DNA of 64,000 nt. Source: Hydractinia symbiolongicarpus (Eukaryota; Cnidaria; Hydrozoa; Anthoathecata; Hydractiniidae). The stretch lies in assembly GCF_029227915.1 (NCBI RefSeq), contig NC_079879.1, positions 12,772,001 to 12,836,000 of the forward strand. Reading direction: 5' to 3'. Numbering within the stretch: the stretch's first letter is position 1; every line of letters begins with the position of its first letter. A model generated the notes under the pieces. It was not told where the DNA came from, ran no database searches, and was given only the letters and a program-made list of their open reading frames with translations. The position numbers and the translations under genes were made by a program. This document shows positions 1-14,099 of this stretch, piece by piece.

Positions 1-140
1 TGGCATGGGTTGACTCGTAGCTGTGGTAAAGGCACTTGCTAAGCATGCCTGCGCTGTGGACCGAGACCTTGTGACCCGCCACATGAATTGGGTTTCAGAG
101 AGAGCTTGTAATATTAGCACTGGGAAGCAATAGAAAGTTA
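1..140 (+). repeat. Possible degraded tRNA-derived SINE fragment
   Basis: The first 140 bases are more GC-rich than their surroundings. They hold a stretch resembling an RNA polymerase III A box (around 16-32, GTAGCTGTGGTAAAGGC) and a loose B-box-like stretch (around 58-70, GGACCGAGACC). The spacing fits a tRNA-derived SINE, but both boxes are imperfect and no tail or target-site duplication is clear. The rest up to 608 is AT-rich intron with nothing else recognisable. Confidence 0.25.
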
Positions 141-608
141 AAGCAATTTCACTGTGTGAAAAAAATTAAATCACGTATTTGAAGTAAGATTAAGTAACCC
201 GCACCAACGGTGGAAGTCGTAAAAATCAACTTATTACCTGCGGTTTATATACCGGAAAATACAGTATGTCTAATTTTTACCCTACAAACAAATGTCCTGA
301 CATGTCGTTCTAGTGAAATCATACTGGTATGCCTCTACACACGCCTGGGATAGAATTGTGCGTGCTAATTTCAGGTCTTAATTACACACTTGAAAACCAT
401 CACAAGTCCAAAAGATTATTTTTTTGTAGGAAAACTAATTGGAGAATTAAAAATCTAACGCCTAGATAATGTAAAAAATATTTTGCATGCGCAATTTGCA
501 GCATGCCTAGCATAGAATAGACAAAAAAAATAATTTTGATTTCTTTTTTAAAACATTTATGAAACATACTTATATGTTACTGATTTCTAATTTTTGTTTA
601 CTGTATAG

Positions 609-2881
609 GTCCTGATAATAACGCCATTACAGAAAATCGAGTTGCTGCTGCTCAATCACTATCAGGCACAGGTGCCTTGCGCATATGCTTTGAATTCATA
701 CAACGTCAGCTGAAATCCAAAACTGTCTACCTTCCTAAACCAACATGGGCTAATCACAAGAAAATTCTTGCAATGACCGGTTTTGATGATGTACGTGAAT
801 ATGCATATTTTTCTCCAACCACAAAAGGTCTGGACATTCTTGGTATGATTGATAGTTTGCAATCTGCACCTGATGGGTCTGTTATTGTTCTTCATGCTTG
901 TGCACAAAATCCTTGTGGTGCTGATCCAAGCAAGGATGAATGGAAAACAATTGCAGATGTTGTTGAAAAGAAGAAGCTGATTGTTGTGTTTGACATGGCT
1001 TACCAAGGTTTTGTGAGTGGTGACCCAGACATAGATGCCTGGGCTGTTCGCCATTTTGTTAATCGAGGCTTGGAATTGTTTCTTTGTCAGTCTTTCGCTA
1101 AAATTTTTGGAATTTATAATGAGCGTTGTGGCAATCTCTCTGTTGTTTGTAAAAATAGTGAAATAGCTATGCATGTTTTAAGTCAATTGAAAGCAATTAT
1201 TCGACCTATGTATTCTAATCCACCAAACCATGGAGCAAGAATCGTATCTACAATTTTGAACAATCCTGCTCTTAATACAGAATGGTGAGAATAAAATATT
1301 AACTTTGCATTCTGTATTTACTATGTTATTTTTTTCATACTTTGGTTTATTTGTTTTTCTGTAGCATTTAATTTCTAGCATCGTGCTAATTGGATTTGCC
1401 TGTGAAAAAAATCCACTTTACTAGGAAAGAAAAGCATTGCAGGGATATATTTGATGACATCATCATCCTATTTATATATGAAAAAAAGCAGTTTCGAGAA
1501 GTGAAAGCACTCCATTGGTCAACTATAAAATATGAAATATCACTTCTTCAAAAGAACCTCATAAGTTATAGTGGCAGCTTAAAAATGCAAAAAAAAATTG
1601 AAGTTTTCAGGTGCCATTAGGACTATTCAGTTAGTAGTGCTCTTAATACAGAATGGTGAGAATAAAATATTAACTTTGCATTCTGTATTTACTATGTTAT
1701 TTTTTTTATACTTTGGTTTATTTGTTTTTCTGTAGCATTTAATTTCTAGCATCGTGCTAATTGGATTTGCCTGTGAATGCTACTTTCAAAACAGCAACGT
1801 TTTAGTATTTTCGGTGATGTGCAGAGGCAAATGTCACTCAATTGTTTATTTCAATGAGTTGTTTGAAATAAACAATTGAGTGACATTTGCCTCTGCACAT
1901 CACCGAAAATACTAAAACGTTGCTGTTTTGAAAGTAGCATTATTATGAATGTCATCAGATCCCTTTAAATTACAACCTTGAAAATTGACAATAGGTAGGT
2001 ACTGTCAAATACATGAAAAACCAACCACCTGAAATGTACAGGCAGACATTATTTTTTATATATATAAAACACTTTGACATCAAACCATTGTTTTCACCTT
2101 AAATTATTAATATTTAATATATTACTCTTACTCTACTTTGCATTTACAGACAGACATATTAGCATATTGTTAATTAAATTGTCCCATTCTGGTATCAAAC
2201 ATTTTTTTGGAAAATAAAATATTTATTAGTTGTCAAAATCTTAGTAAATACAAAAGAATCATTGAATTTGTTTTACAAGTTTTGCAAGTTTCCAAAAAAA
2301 TTCTAGTAGATCTTACGCTATTCATAACTAGGAATCAGAGGATTTGTGTTCAAACAATAATGGTATCATGTTTTGGTGAACAATCTGACAGATTATGTTT
2401 CATAGGCAAAAAATATAAATGTTATTGTGTATCTGTGGGCTCTATTAAAAAAAATTTCTTGGTTTAAATACATTACAGCAAAAAAAAACATCTGTCCCTC
2501 CTGCCCTGATAACAAGCTTAAGTATGTTTAATAAGTGATGTGTATTTATTATGGTCATGTTAGCAATCTTAAAAGTACAATTTTTTTTCTCATTGTAGGA
2601 GAGAACAGTTAAAATGCATGGCTGATAGAATTACTTACGTTCGAAAATCGTTTTTGGAAAAATTAAAAGCCATTGAAGCTCCAGGCAATTGGTCACATAT
2701 TGTAAATCAGAATGGCTTATTCACTTTTACTGGTTTAAACGCGAAACAAGTTGCAGTTTTAAAAGAGAAATATCACATATATATGCTTCCAAGTGGTCGT
2801 GTTAACATGTGTGCTATTAATCTAAGTAATATCGATTACATTGCGAATGCTTTTAAAGATGTTGTTCTGAATGTGGAATAA
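609..2881 (+). CDS. GOT1: Cytosolic aspartate aminotransferase, 3' part (last two coding exons)
   Basis: PLP-dependent transaminase that interconverts aspartate + 2-oxoglutarate and oxaloacetate + glutamate. The exons are 609-1284 and 2599-2881, joined in frame through a split Trp codon (donor GTGAGA, acceptor TTGTAG). Family landmarks are all visible: SGTGALR near the start, PTW (Trp140 equivalent), HACAQNPCG (Asn194), FDMAYQG (Asp222/Tyr225), the Schiff-base lysine in CQSFAKIFG, NERCGN (Arg266), IIRPMYSNPP (Arg292) and YMLPSGRVNM (Arg386). The product ends DVVLNVE and is as long as the family C-terminus. The 5' exons must lie upstream of the window. The cytosolic (GOT1) rather than mitochondrial type is judged from the overall match to remembered sequences. 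It is followed about 4.8 kb downstream by a decayed duplicate. Confidence 0.9.
1267..1777 (+). repeat. 140-bp direct duplication spanning an exon end and splice donor
   Basis: Bases 1267-1406 and 1638-1777 are nearly identical direct copies (offset 371 bp). Each starts with the last codons of the aminotransferase exon, runs across the GTGAGA donor and continues into intron. The intron therefore contains a second decoy exon end with its own donor. The second copy abuts the hairpin at 1776-1941. The few differences imply a recent event. Confidence 0.9.
1776..1941. repeat. Perfect long inverted repeat (79-bp arms, 8-nt loop)
   Basis: Bases 1776-1854 are the exact reverse complement of 1863-1941, with TGAGTTGT between them. 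The arms carry no mismatch that I can find. The structure lies in the last intron of the aminotransferase and would fold as one long RNA hairpin in the pre-mRNA. It may be a palindromic MITE, a recent inverted duplication, or a hairpin (miRNA/siRNA) precursor. No clear target-site duplication was seen. Confidence 0.95.
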
Positions 2882-5800
2882 GGACTTAAAGCCTAAAAGC
2901 TTTAATTATACATGTTTGTATAGTTTTGTTTTGTTTTTAATTAGCATCAACAACTTAATTATTTGTATTAGGACTATTCACTGATTATTTAATTAATTGG
3001 GTGTTCCATAGAGAATAGCGACTTTGAAATTTGGTGATTAACTAACAAACGTATTTAAATATTATTATTAGTTGTTAAGATATTTATATGTTATCCTTTT
3101 ACTTTCTTAATCGTAGTTAATTTATGCTCTTCAGTTTCAGATTCATATACTGCAAATTTTTCCCTGTTGAAGTTTATCTATTTTGAAAAAGACCTTTCAT
3201 AATTTGCAAGTGCTTGGCTTATTTTACCATGGTTAGATGCAAACAACAACTGTAACCTTAAATAAAGAAAGCTGGTAATTCTCTGTTACGGAGAGACCCA
3301 AACTCAGAGTTGAAAATTAATTTTTTTGTGCCAACTTTTCTGGTACACATTAGCAGTTAACCAAGTGAATGTTTGAACTGTTTATTACTTTTTGAAACTG
3401 TTATTAATATTTTGTGCTGAAAATCCTTTTTTAATTTTATTCGAGAATATGGAGAGTCAAAATGATAAAATTTTAGGGTGGTCAGAGAAAATTCAATTTA
3501 GCTATAATTTCCATGGAGATTTATTTTTGATCGCACTTAAGAATGTTTTTTGTAAGGTTCGTATTTAAAATTTTTAAGAATTCTTATGATAAACAAAAGA
3601 CAAATCATCCTTTGGACTGTTAAAGTAAAAGCACCTTTTTTAGCTCCATCTTTAAATAATTTTTGGTTTCTCATATTTTTTTTAACAGCCTTTATTAATT
3701 TCTTTTGTTCTTTATCGCTTTTTAATCTGTGTTTGGTTTTAGAAAAATGAAAATAAACTCGATATTAGGAAATAATAAAGGATCTAATGTTAAGAGTGAA
3801 AAAACTTTAAAACTGATGGTATAAATAAGGTGTATTAAAAATATATAAACGTAAATAATGTGGGAAAATAATTGCGATATGTTTTTGAAAGATAATGACC
3901 TAGCTTTTGATTTATACTGTTTTTAGTTGTTTTTTAGTAAATTTAACTGTTACAATGTATTTTTGATAGGACTATGTGTTAAGAAATCTTATGTTCCATG
4001 TTTTAGCATTTAAAAGTGTTTTTACATGTCTCAAGAAATAGGGCTTAGTGTTTAAACACAGAAATTCAAGGAGACGTTTTAATAACAAAGAAAATTGTAT
4101 TTTCTTAGATCTTCAAAAAAGCAAAATGTTGTTTAATTTTTGATGTTCTATTTTATTTACAATTGTGTATATGTCTGCGGAAAGGGTGATGGAATTTAGA
4201 CCAAATAAATAAAAATGTGCCTGAAATATTTATCTTGTTATTATTAGCGAAAGCTGTTTGAAATTGATTGATAATCACCTCTTTAGCGATTGGAACTTGA
4301 TATTTAAATTGTTTTTTGGTTAAGATGTTTTCACTGCTGTAAAAATTAATTTTGAAGTGTACCATCATTTTCCTGACCAAAAAACATTCAAAATAAAATG
4401 TTTTAATTTTTTTATCATATCATTTTTATTATACCTGCACTTTTCACCTTAATTATGGCTTTCTGTAAATACATCATATTGATATTGGTTTACCAACGCA
4501 ACGATAAGTTTTACTTGATAGGCTTTTTGCTAATTAATCAAGATATTCACCAAAGTTTTCCAGAAGTATTAAAAAAATGAAATTTTTATGAACTAGAAGC
4601 GTTTTTGTTGTTGCACACCAATTTTTCTTTAGAGTTTTTTTTCATTTCTCTATAAAATGATGGCGTCTCAGCTAGTATGAGATTGATTATTTATACTCTC
4701 ATATGGAAAATTCTGGTCTAGTTTTAGGTTGGCTAAAAACTGTTACAAATGTTTGAAGTGAATTTAAACATCAAAATTTCTTTTAAAACTGTAACCCACC
4801 CAAGTAATAAATGCATTCTTAATTTTCTAGGAAGAAATCACTAAAAAATGTGGTTTTCTTATTTAGTTTTTAATGTTTTTTATGCACATGATGTTAATCT
4901 TTTTACAATGTGTCATAAATTTTCATGATTCGCAAATTAGGTACGCTGAAATATTTGTAAATACGGCATAATATGTGTTTTTTTGTTACACCGTATTTCA
5001 TTGCTATGTCATAGCTATTTTTTCTAGGCGTATATAAATATGTCAATGTTAAGATTCATAAAATATTGATGTATAAGTTTTTAATCATTAGCTTAGCGAA
5101 TTCTTTTAAGGTTTTGTAACAAATTACAGTAATGTTTAACTTATATTAACATAGGTGGTTAAAAAAAACTTAAAAAAAGCTTTTGAATCGATTCTTAAGA
5201 TGATATCAAGATGATATGTTTAAGTTTTAGAAGGTTTTTTAATCTATTTCTCATGAAATTTCATGATGTAACGTAGTACATAAGAAAGCTTCTTAATATT
5301 TCCTTAATAAAATATAGCAGAATTTTTTATTTCTTAATAAAATACGGCGATGTAAGAATTTCATTTGTAGAAAAGCTTTTAAAATTTTTCTTCATTGAAT
5401 GTAGTTAATAAAATATGGCAATGTTAACAACTTCTTAGGGCTTTTTAATTGTTTCTTAAGAAATTTTTTTTAAAGTTTTGTATATGACAAAATTAGGCAT
5501 ATTTTGCAGCATAGAAAAATTAAACTACTGCGTAGGGATTTTTTGATACATTATGAAAACACAAGCTTAAAAAGTAAACAAGTAGAGAAGTAAATGATTT
5601 AGGAGATAAAAGCAGTGCATTTAACTAAAACATTGGAGACACCTTTTTAATCAAGATTTTTTAAATAGAAATTCCACAGGGTATTATTAGCTAGGCCTTA
5701 CGTACGTCAGATGGACTATTTCCAATTAGAAATACTAGTTGCCTTTCCCAATCATGACAAAGTGAGCCAAAACTTCATCTATTGCATACTGCAGATTTAT

Positions 5801-7673
5801 TTTTTATTCATTGTAACATGCAACAATGTATGCATTAGAAATAAAACATCAGGTATTATGAATGTTAGGTATGTTTCCAAACAAGAGCTTAAAATGATAG
5901 CAGGTGAGTTAAAAACTAAACATGTTAGCTAACGAATTAAAAATGCAATAACGAATTGAAATCTTGGATTGATGTTTAAAGAATTAACTTAGGGAAATCT
6001 GTTTTCAGGCATCTGAAAACATAGAGGTTCACAATTTTTTTTCCAGAAGACTCTCAGGGTTATTCCCAATTGTGCTCTAATTGTAAATTTCTAGCTAACA
6101 CCCTAACTGCTCTTGTTGATATTTACATTAGGTTTTCCCCATTGTTCTGATACTAGCAGACAGGCAAAAATGTTTGTAAAGAATTGTTTAAAACAACAGT
6201 TTCTGTCTAAATTCAATGAGAAGTAATGCTTAAAAAACAATACATTTTAATAGGCATAAAACACAAATTTTTTGAACCAAATTAGAGTTTATTATAAGAA
6301 CTTTTTTTTGTTTATACCAACATCACAGTGCATTCGGAAGCTTTTTTGGTCTTTTTATTTTTAAAAATGATATAAGAAGGATTTATATGTGGAATAATAA
6401 ATGGTTCCATTCTGTCCCTGTAAATATATTCTCATTGTCTTGGCGAGTATTATTCTCTGTTGTTGTTTTTGTTGTTTTTGTTGTTGTCAACGATGTTGCC
6501 CTTAACCGTTAACTGTTCTCTTTTAAAAGAAAACGTATCAAATAACTGGCAATATTGATGAAATGGAAGCCTTTTGTTTTTGAATATTCAGAAAGTATTG
6601 TTGATAATAAGTTTATGTTTTAAATTTCATTTTTGTTGACTTGGTTTGTATTTGCTCCATATAAACTATACATTGTTTGTTATTCTTACATGTTATTGGA
6701 TATTATGGATAGAAATCATGCATGATAAAGATTATAAAAAAGAGTTATATATATATATATATATAAAATCATCTCCCAAAGTTTAAAATCATCTCACAAA
6801 GTTGTTAAAACAGCGAAGATAAAATGTAACCAGATTTGATATACAAATGATGACTTGCAACTAAAAACTCACAACTAAAATATGGCTATATCCAAAAGCT
6901 CTGGATGAGCTTCAAAAGCTGCTAGCACAGTTTTTGTTTATTACGTAGGACACGTCATAACAATTAGTTCTTTTTGAAAAAAAAGTTAAATGTTAGCCAA
7001 ATTTGTACTTTGATGTTAATTCTCTTTTCAAGTAATAGTTCAAAGAAGAAAATCTTATACATGCATTAAAAAGGTTATTGATAGTAATCTGTAGGGAGAA
7101 TAAGTCTTTTTAGGGGTTTTTGAAATTAAGTAGAAGCATGTTTTAAGATAATTATTTTTCATGATGGAAGAAACGAAGTTATGTGTTACATGTTTTTTCT
7201 TTTATAAGCATAACGTTTATAAGCATATTTAGGCTCAGGGTTAGTGAAAAAATAAGCATATTACAAGTATAACTGTGAGCCCTTCTTGTTTTGCTGCAAT
7301 ATATAGTTAAAAATGTGAAACTTTGTTCTTTATTTTTTGGTTACTGGGTTTGGAACGGTAACGGAAATAAGCATATTCCTAGCATAATTTAAGCATCTTT
7401 TGTAATTAATGCTAAGCATACCAAAGCAAGATTTCAAAAATTCATATGCTAATTAAAAAAAGAAAACATGTAGATCTATTTTCGCAAGGGAATAAAAATA
7501 TTGGAATTTTGGTGATTACATTTCGTGGTAATACTAGCAATATGCAATTCACTTTCTTCACAGAAACTTTCACTTTTGCACAGAAAATTTATGTTACTAT
7601 ATTAATCTTGTTTGCTTTGTGTTTTGTTGTACAGTGGTGTTGCGATTTGTCTTCAGAATAACAAGTAAAATAA
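2882..7673. other. AT-rich spacer between the two aminotransferase copies
   Basis: No exon-like or protein-like segment was recognised. Short simple repeats occur: a GTTGTT-rich run near 6459-6487 and an (AT)n run near 6744-6766. The open frames here are short and low in complexity and are best read as chance. Confidence 0.6.
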
Positions 7674-10508
<2,835 letters not shown>

Positions 10509-12425
10509 AATGAAGTAGATCTTTATATTATTATTATTTAAGGCTCATTTTGGGACATATAGAATGAGAGATCTAGAATTTGCGTGTGATGATGGTTCAA
10601 AAATGGTGCTTGTTTGATCAAAAAAATTCACTTCAATCTTATTGGCTAACTTTGATAAACCTAGAAGAGAAAATATTGCATGTTTCGATTATTTTTACAA
10701 ATTTGTTTTTAGTAAAAAGACCTTGTACAATAGTGTATGTAATGTAAATATATGAAAGATGTTCATAGTTTTTCCATGTAAAATTTCTTATTACTACTGA
10801 ACAGTTTTTTCAAAACTCCTTAGACCGGTTTTTTATTCGCAGCCTGATTATCAGTGGATGTTGCCCTTGTAAATTCGAGCTACATTCACAGACATATTTG
10901 ACCGAAACTAAACACTTTTAGTTGTGTGCTAATTCTGTTCAGGCTACTTTTCTTAACTGGACAATACATTTGGAAATATGTTCAACTTTTATGGCAACTG
11001 ACAGAAGTGCAAAAAAATTATGCTCTTTGCAGTATGTCAATGTATGTTTTTTACTCAAATTACTGCCTCTAGAATAATGTAGCTGCATATTGTCTGACTG
11101 TCAGCAAAGTCATGGCTCTATCTTTCAATTTGCCTGTAAATAATTCACTTAGGAAACATTTTTAACAGCATCCTGAACATACATCAGAACCTCAAGGAGC
11201 ATATAGTGTAATGTATTTTATATTATAATTTTGGAGACGATAGTCAAATTTTTTCCTTATTACTAAGATTGTTGTTTTATTAAAAGTGATTAACTTGTAA
11301 ACTAAGATACTCCCAGTCTATGTCAAAGGCTGTATTGCATCTGTTGTTAAATATCGAGCTGTTAGTTTTATATTTTAAGCACAACCTGTATTATTGATAT
11401 TATTTATAGGTCATGTAAACAAGTGAATACAGCCAATGGCAGCGCGTAGTTGCTAAAAAAGATATTAGAAGAAAGAATACTCATATGATTAATAAAGGAG
11501 GCCAGGTTAGTTGTTAACAAATTACAATTCACTTGTTCTATTGTTGTTTTTTATAATTAAAATCATAGTTCAAATGCTTTTTTTACTGCAGTTTAAGTAG
11601 CAGTTTTGTGTTAAATTACAGAAGGTAGCTAGTGCATGTCTAATAACTATGATGCGAAACATTAGATGCAGAGATATTGACATATAAATTTGTTTATCAA
11701 ATTGTGTCACCCTAGTTTTAATCCGTATCTTAGTCATTGTGAAAGTTAACAACCAGAGAAGAAGTGAGGAAATTTTTAAATAATTTTTGGTATATCCAAG
11801 ATTGGAATAAAATTGTTACGTTCTTTGCTAGTGAAAGTTTAGGCTGCGCACAATAACTGTATCTTCAAATCAGAACATCTGAACATTGTTTGTTTTGCAT
11901 AATATTCTGTTCCAGTCAAACTTTACATATTATATATTTTGAAATTTTGGAGTAGTGTAATTATTCCTTTTCAATTCACTTCAGCCAAAAAAAAGGAGTC
12001 AACCATTCGAATTGTTAAAAATTAATTTAAAAAGACTGTAGTATTATGGTACTTACTTCGGTATGTATTTAAGGATGCAGTGTGGACAGTGTCATATGAG
12101 AAGTACGTTGTGTTCATTTTTTTATTTTGTTTAATAATATACAAACTAATATACAATATTTTGGTAAAAAAAGTTTCTATAATCTCAGACTAAAAAAATT
12201 TATTCTACGAATGAATGTATAATAAAGTGAAACTCCTTATTTCTATTTGGATAAAAAAAAAACTTGAAAGCAGAGAGTTAGTGTTATATTTTGTAAAAAA
12301 CACAAGAATTGTTAGTAGATTAATGAAAGGATAATCAAATGTTTAAATTTTACCAAACAGCGTAATAAATTAATGCTATAAAATAAATTATTAGTTATCT
12401 CTGTGTTGTGGGTAATTTTTACCTT
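10509..12425. other. AT-rich spacer with a dispersed repeat copy
   Basis: No gene was recognised. It contains the second copy of the dispersed repeat (11790-12030), in the same orientation as the copy at 9049. Confidence 0.55.
11790..12030 (+). repeat. Dispersed repeat, copy 2
   Basis: Partner of 9049-9290, with the same ordered blocks and several small indels. The divergence suggests an old interspersed repeat and not a recent local duplication. Confidence 0.75.
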
Positions 12426-12565
12426 TTAATGTGGAGGATAAATTCGAAGCCGCAATGGATAAGAATCTCTCACTTTTGGTATTTCGTCTTTCTTTTCTGA
12501 ACTTGTCTCCTGTTTTTCATCATTGCTTGAAACATCAGTATCATCTAAACATTTAAGGAGACCAC
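12426..12565 (-). CDS. Possible alternative or additional terminal exon of the SxIP-repeat gene
   Basis: On the minus strand an AG acceptor (CTCAAAG, ending at 12566) is followed by an open phase-1 segment of 46 codons that ends with TAA. The peptide is acidic/Ser-rich and contains EKKDEIPKV, which fits the basic-basic-x-x-I-P motif of the gene starting 1.5 kb upstream. The entry phase matches every exon of that gene. The acceptor has a weak polypyrimidine tract, and the gene already has a good terminal exon at 14100. It could be an alternative 3' exon, a relic, or part of a neighbouring paralogue. Confidence 0.4.
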
Positions 12566-12904
12566 CTTTGAGTTTAAATATTAACTTTCAAGATATGGAT
12601 TGTTCTAATTTACCTCCATTTAGATGATTTACATTACATAATTTTACTAAGCCAATATTATGAAACTAGTATTTAAACTAGTGAAAGAACCCAATTGAAA
12701 AAATATTTTTGAAATTTATTGTGTTTATATCGCAAAATGGTGTGTTGTTAATTTTATCAGAAAGAACCAAAAACCTTTATATGCCGCATTTCGTGTATCT
12801 TGCTACTGTGGTACTGTTTTGCACAGAGACAGCGAACAATGACTATTATTATAGACATGACACATAAAAAGCTCGAAACAAGCAGAAGTTAGAAAAAAAA
12901 ATTT
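12566..12904. other. Spacer without recognised genes
   Basis: AT-rich. A short stretch near 12780-12815 (CCGCATTTCGTGT) resembles part of the repeat at 55866-56041. Nothing else was seen. Confidence 0.4.
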
Positions 12905-13624
12905 AGTTTTTGTATCAGAATGGTTCTCTAAAAATGGTCTTCAGCTTAATGCTGATAAGTGTCAATTAATTGTGTTTCGGAAAGCAAAGCTTTCTCCCAT
13001 TTTAATAAATTTTAATGGAAACGTTTTCAGGGAATGTAGCAATGTAAAATTGTTGGGAGTTAACTTTGACAAAGCCCTTTCCTTCACAAAGCATGTAAAT
13101 GCATCGTGCAAGAGGGCTAGTGCCAAGGTAACTGCTTTAAGACGATTATCTATATTAATGTCATTTGATAAACGAAGTATTATAGCGAATTCGTTTGTAG
13201 CGTCAGAAACCAGATATTGTCCTCTTATTTGGTCTTTCACAACTAGGTCATATCTAGCAAAAATAGAACGAGTGCATAGCAGAGCCCTTGAGTTGTGTTA
13301 TGATCCTACACAAGAGAGATCGATCTGCAAAACTATGCACCGTCATTATTGTGAGATATTGCTTAGAGAGGTATTTAAGACTAGAATTGGTTTAAGCCCA
13401 TTCTATATGCAAAGTGTTTTTCCTTTTGTAGAAACTCCACTATACAATTTGCGAAGGGGTGCACTATTATGAGAAACAGAATTAGATCTACAAGATTTGG
13501 TCTACAGTCTGCTTCTCATGTTGGTGCTCAGTTATGGGACAGTCTTCCAGAAGCAGTAAAAAGTGAGACATTTTTTAGCGTTTTTTGCAATAAGATTCGG
13601 CAGTTGGATAGTCTACACTGCTAA
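12905..13624 (+). mobile_element. Non-LTR retrotransposon (LINE) reverse transcriptase tail, 5' truncated
   Basis: The translation starts VSEWFSKNGLQLNADKCQL, the conserved stretch after the catalytic core of LINE reverse transcriptases. It continues through KLLGVNFD and ASCKRASAKVTALRRLS (thumb region). Near 13460 a one-base shift moves the frame, and the sequence resumes as RIRSTRFGLQSASHVGAQLW, ending LHC before TAA. That C-terminal pattern is typical of CR1/Jockey-type elements; the clade is inferred. A TTTTATTTCATTTTA-type tail follows near 13805-13830. The element lacks the endonuclease and the catalytic core, so it is dead. Confidence 0.85.
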
Positions 13625-14099
13625 TGTCGTCTATGTGCTACTTATGACCATGTTTAGGTTATATAAACTAGATTTATTTTTTTCCTTTATATTTTAATTA
13701 TAGTCGATCTTAATTAGCCTTAGTAGGCTAACCACCTTCCCTCTCAGAAATTTTTATCTCATAAATTGATGAATCATTTCTGGCAGGGAAATGGTACAGT
13801 TTAAATTTTATTTCATTTTATTTTATTAAAATACCTTACACAACATTGTATATTTTATCGACTCTAAATGAAGTTATCAAATCAAGAAAAGCAAAAACTT
13901 TCAGTAATAAACGATAAATAAATAAATCATGAATAAATTGTATGTATCTAAAAAAATAATTGATCTTGATTATTTTTAAATAAGATTTGAGTTTTGAGTA
14001 TATCTTGGTTGTTATGTTACAATATAAGGTTGATCCACTCACTGCATATTGTAATTTGAGCATCACAGCTCTAAATTAAAAAAATTATATTTTGTGTTT
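13625..14099. other. LINE 3' region and spacer
   Basis: Probable 3' untranslated region of the LINE, ending in a T/A-rich simple tail near 13830, then AT-rich sequence that would be the 3' UTR of the minus-strand SxIP-repeat gene. No coding signal was seen. Confidence 0.5.

Noticed and set aside
662-1381. Long minus-strand open frames opposite the aminotransferase exon
   Set aside because: They are antisense shadows of the coding exon, as are those at 8590-8787 and 36402-37208.
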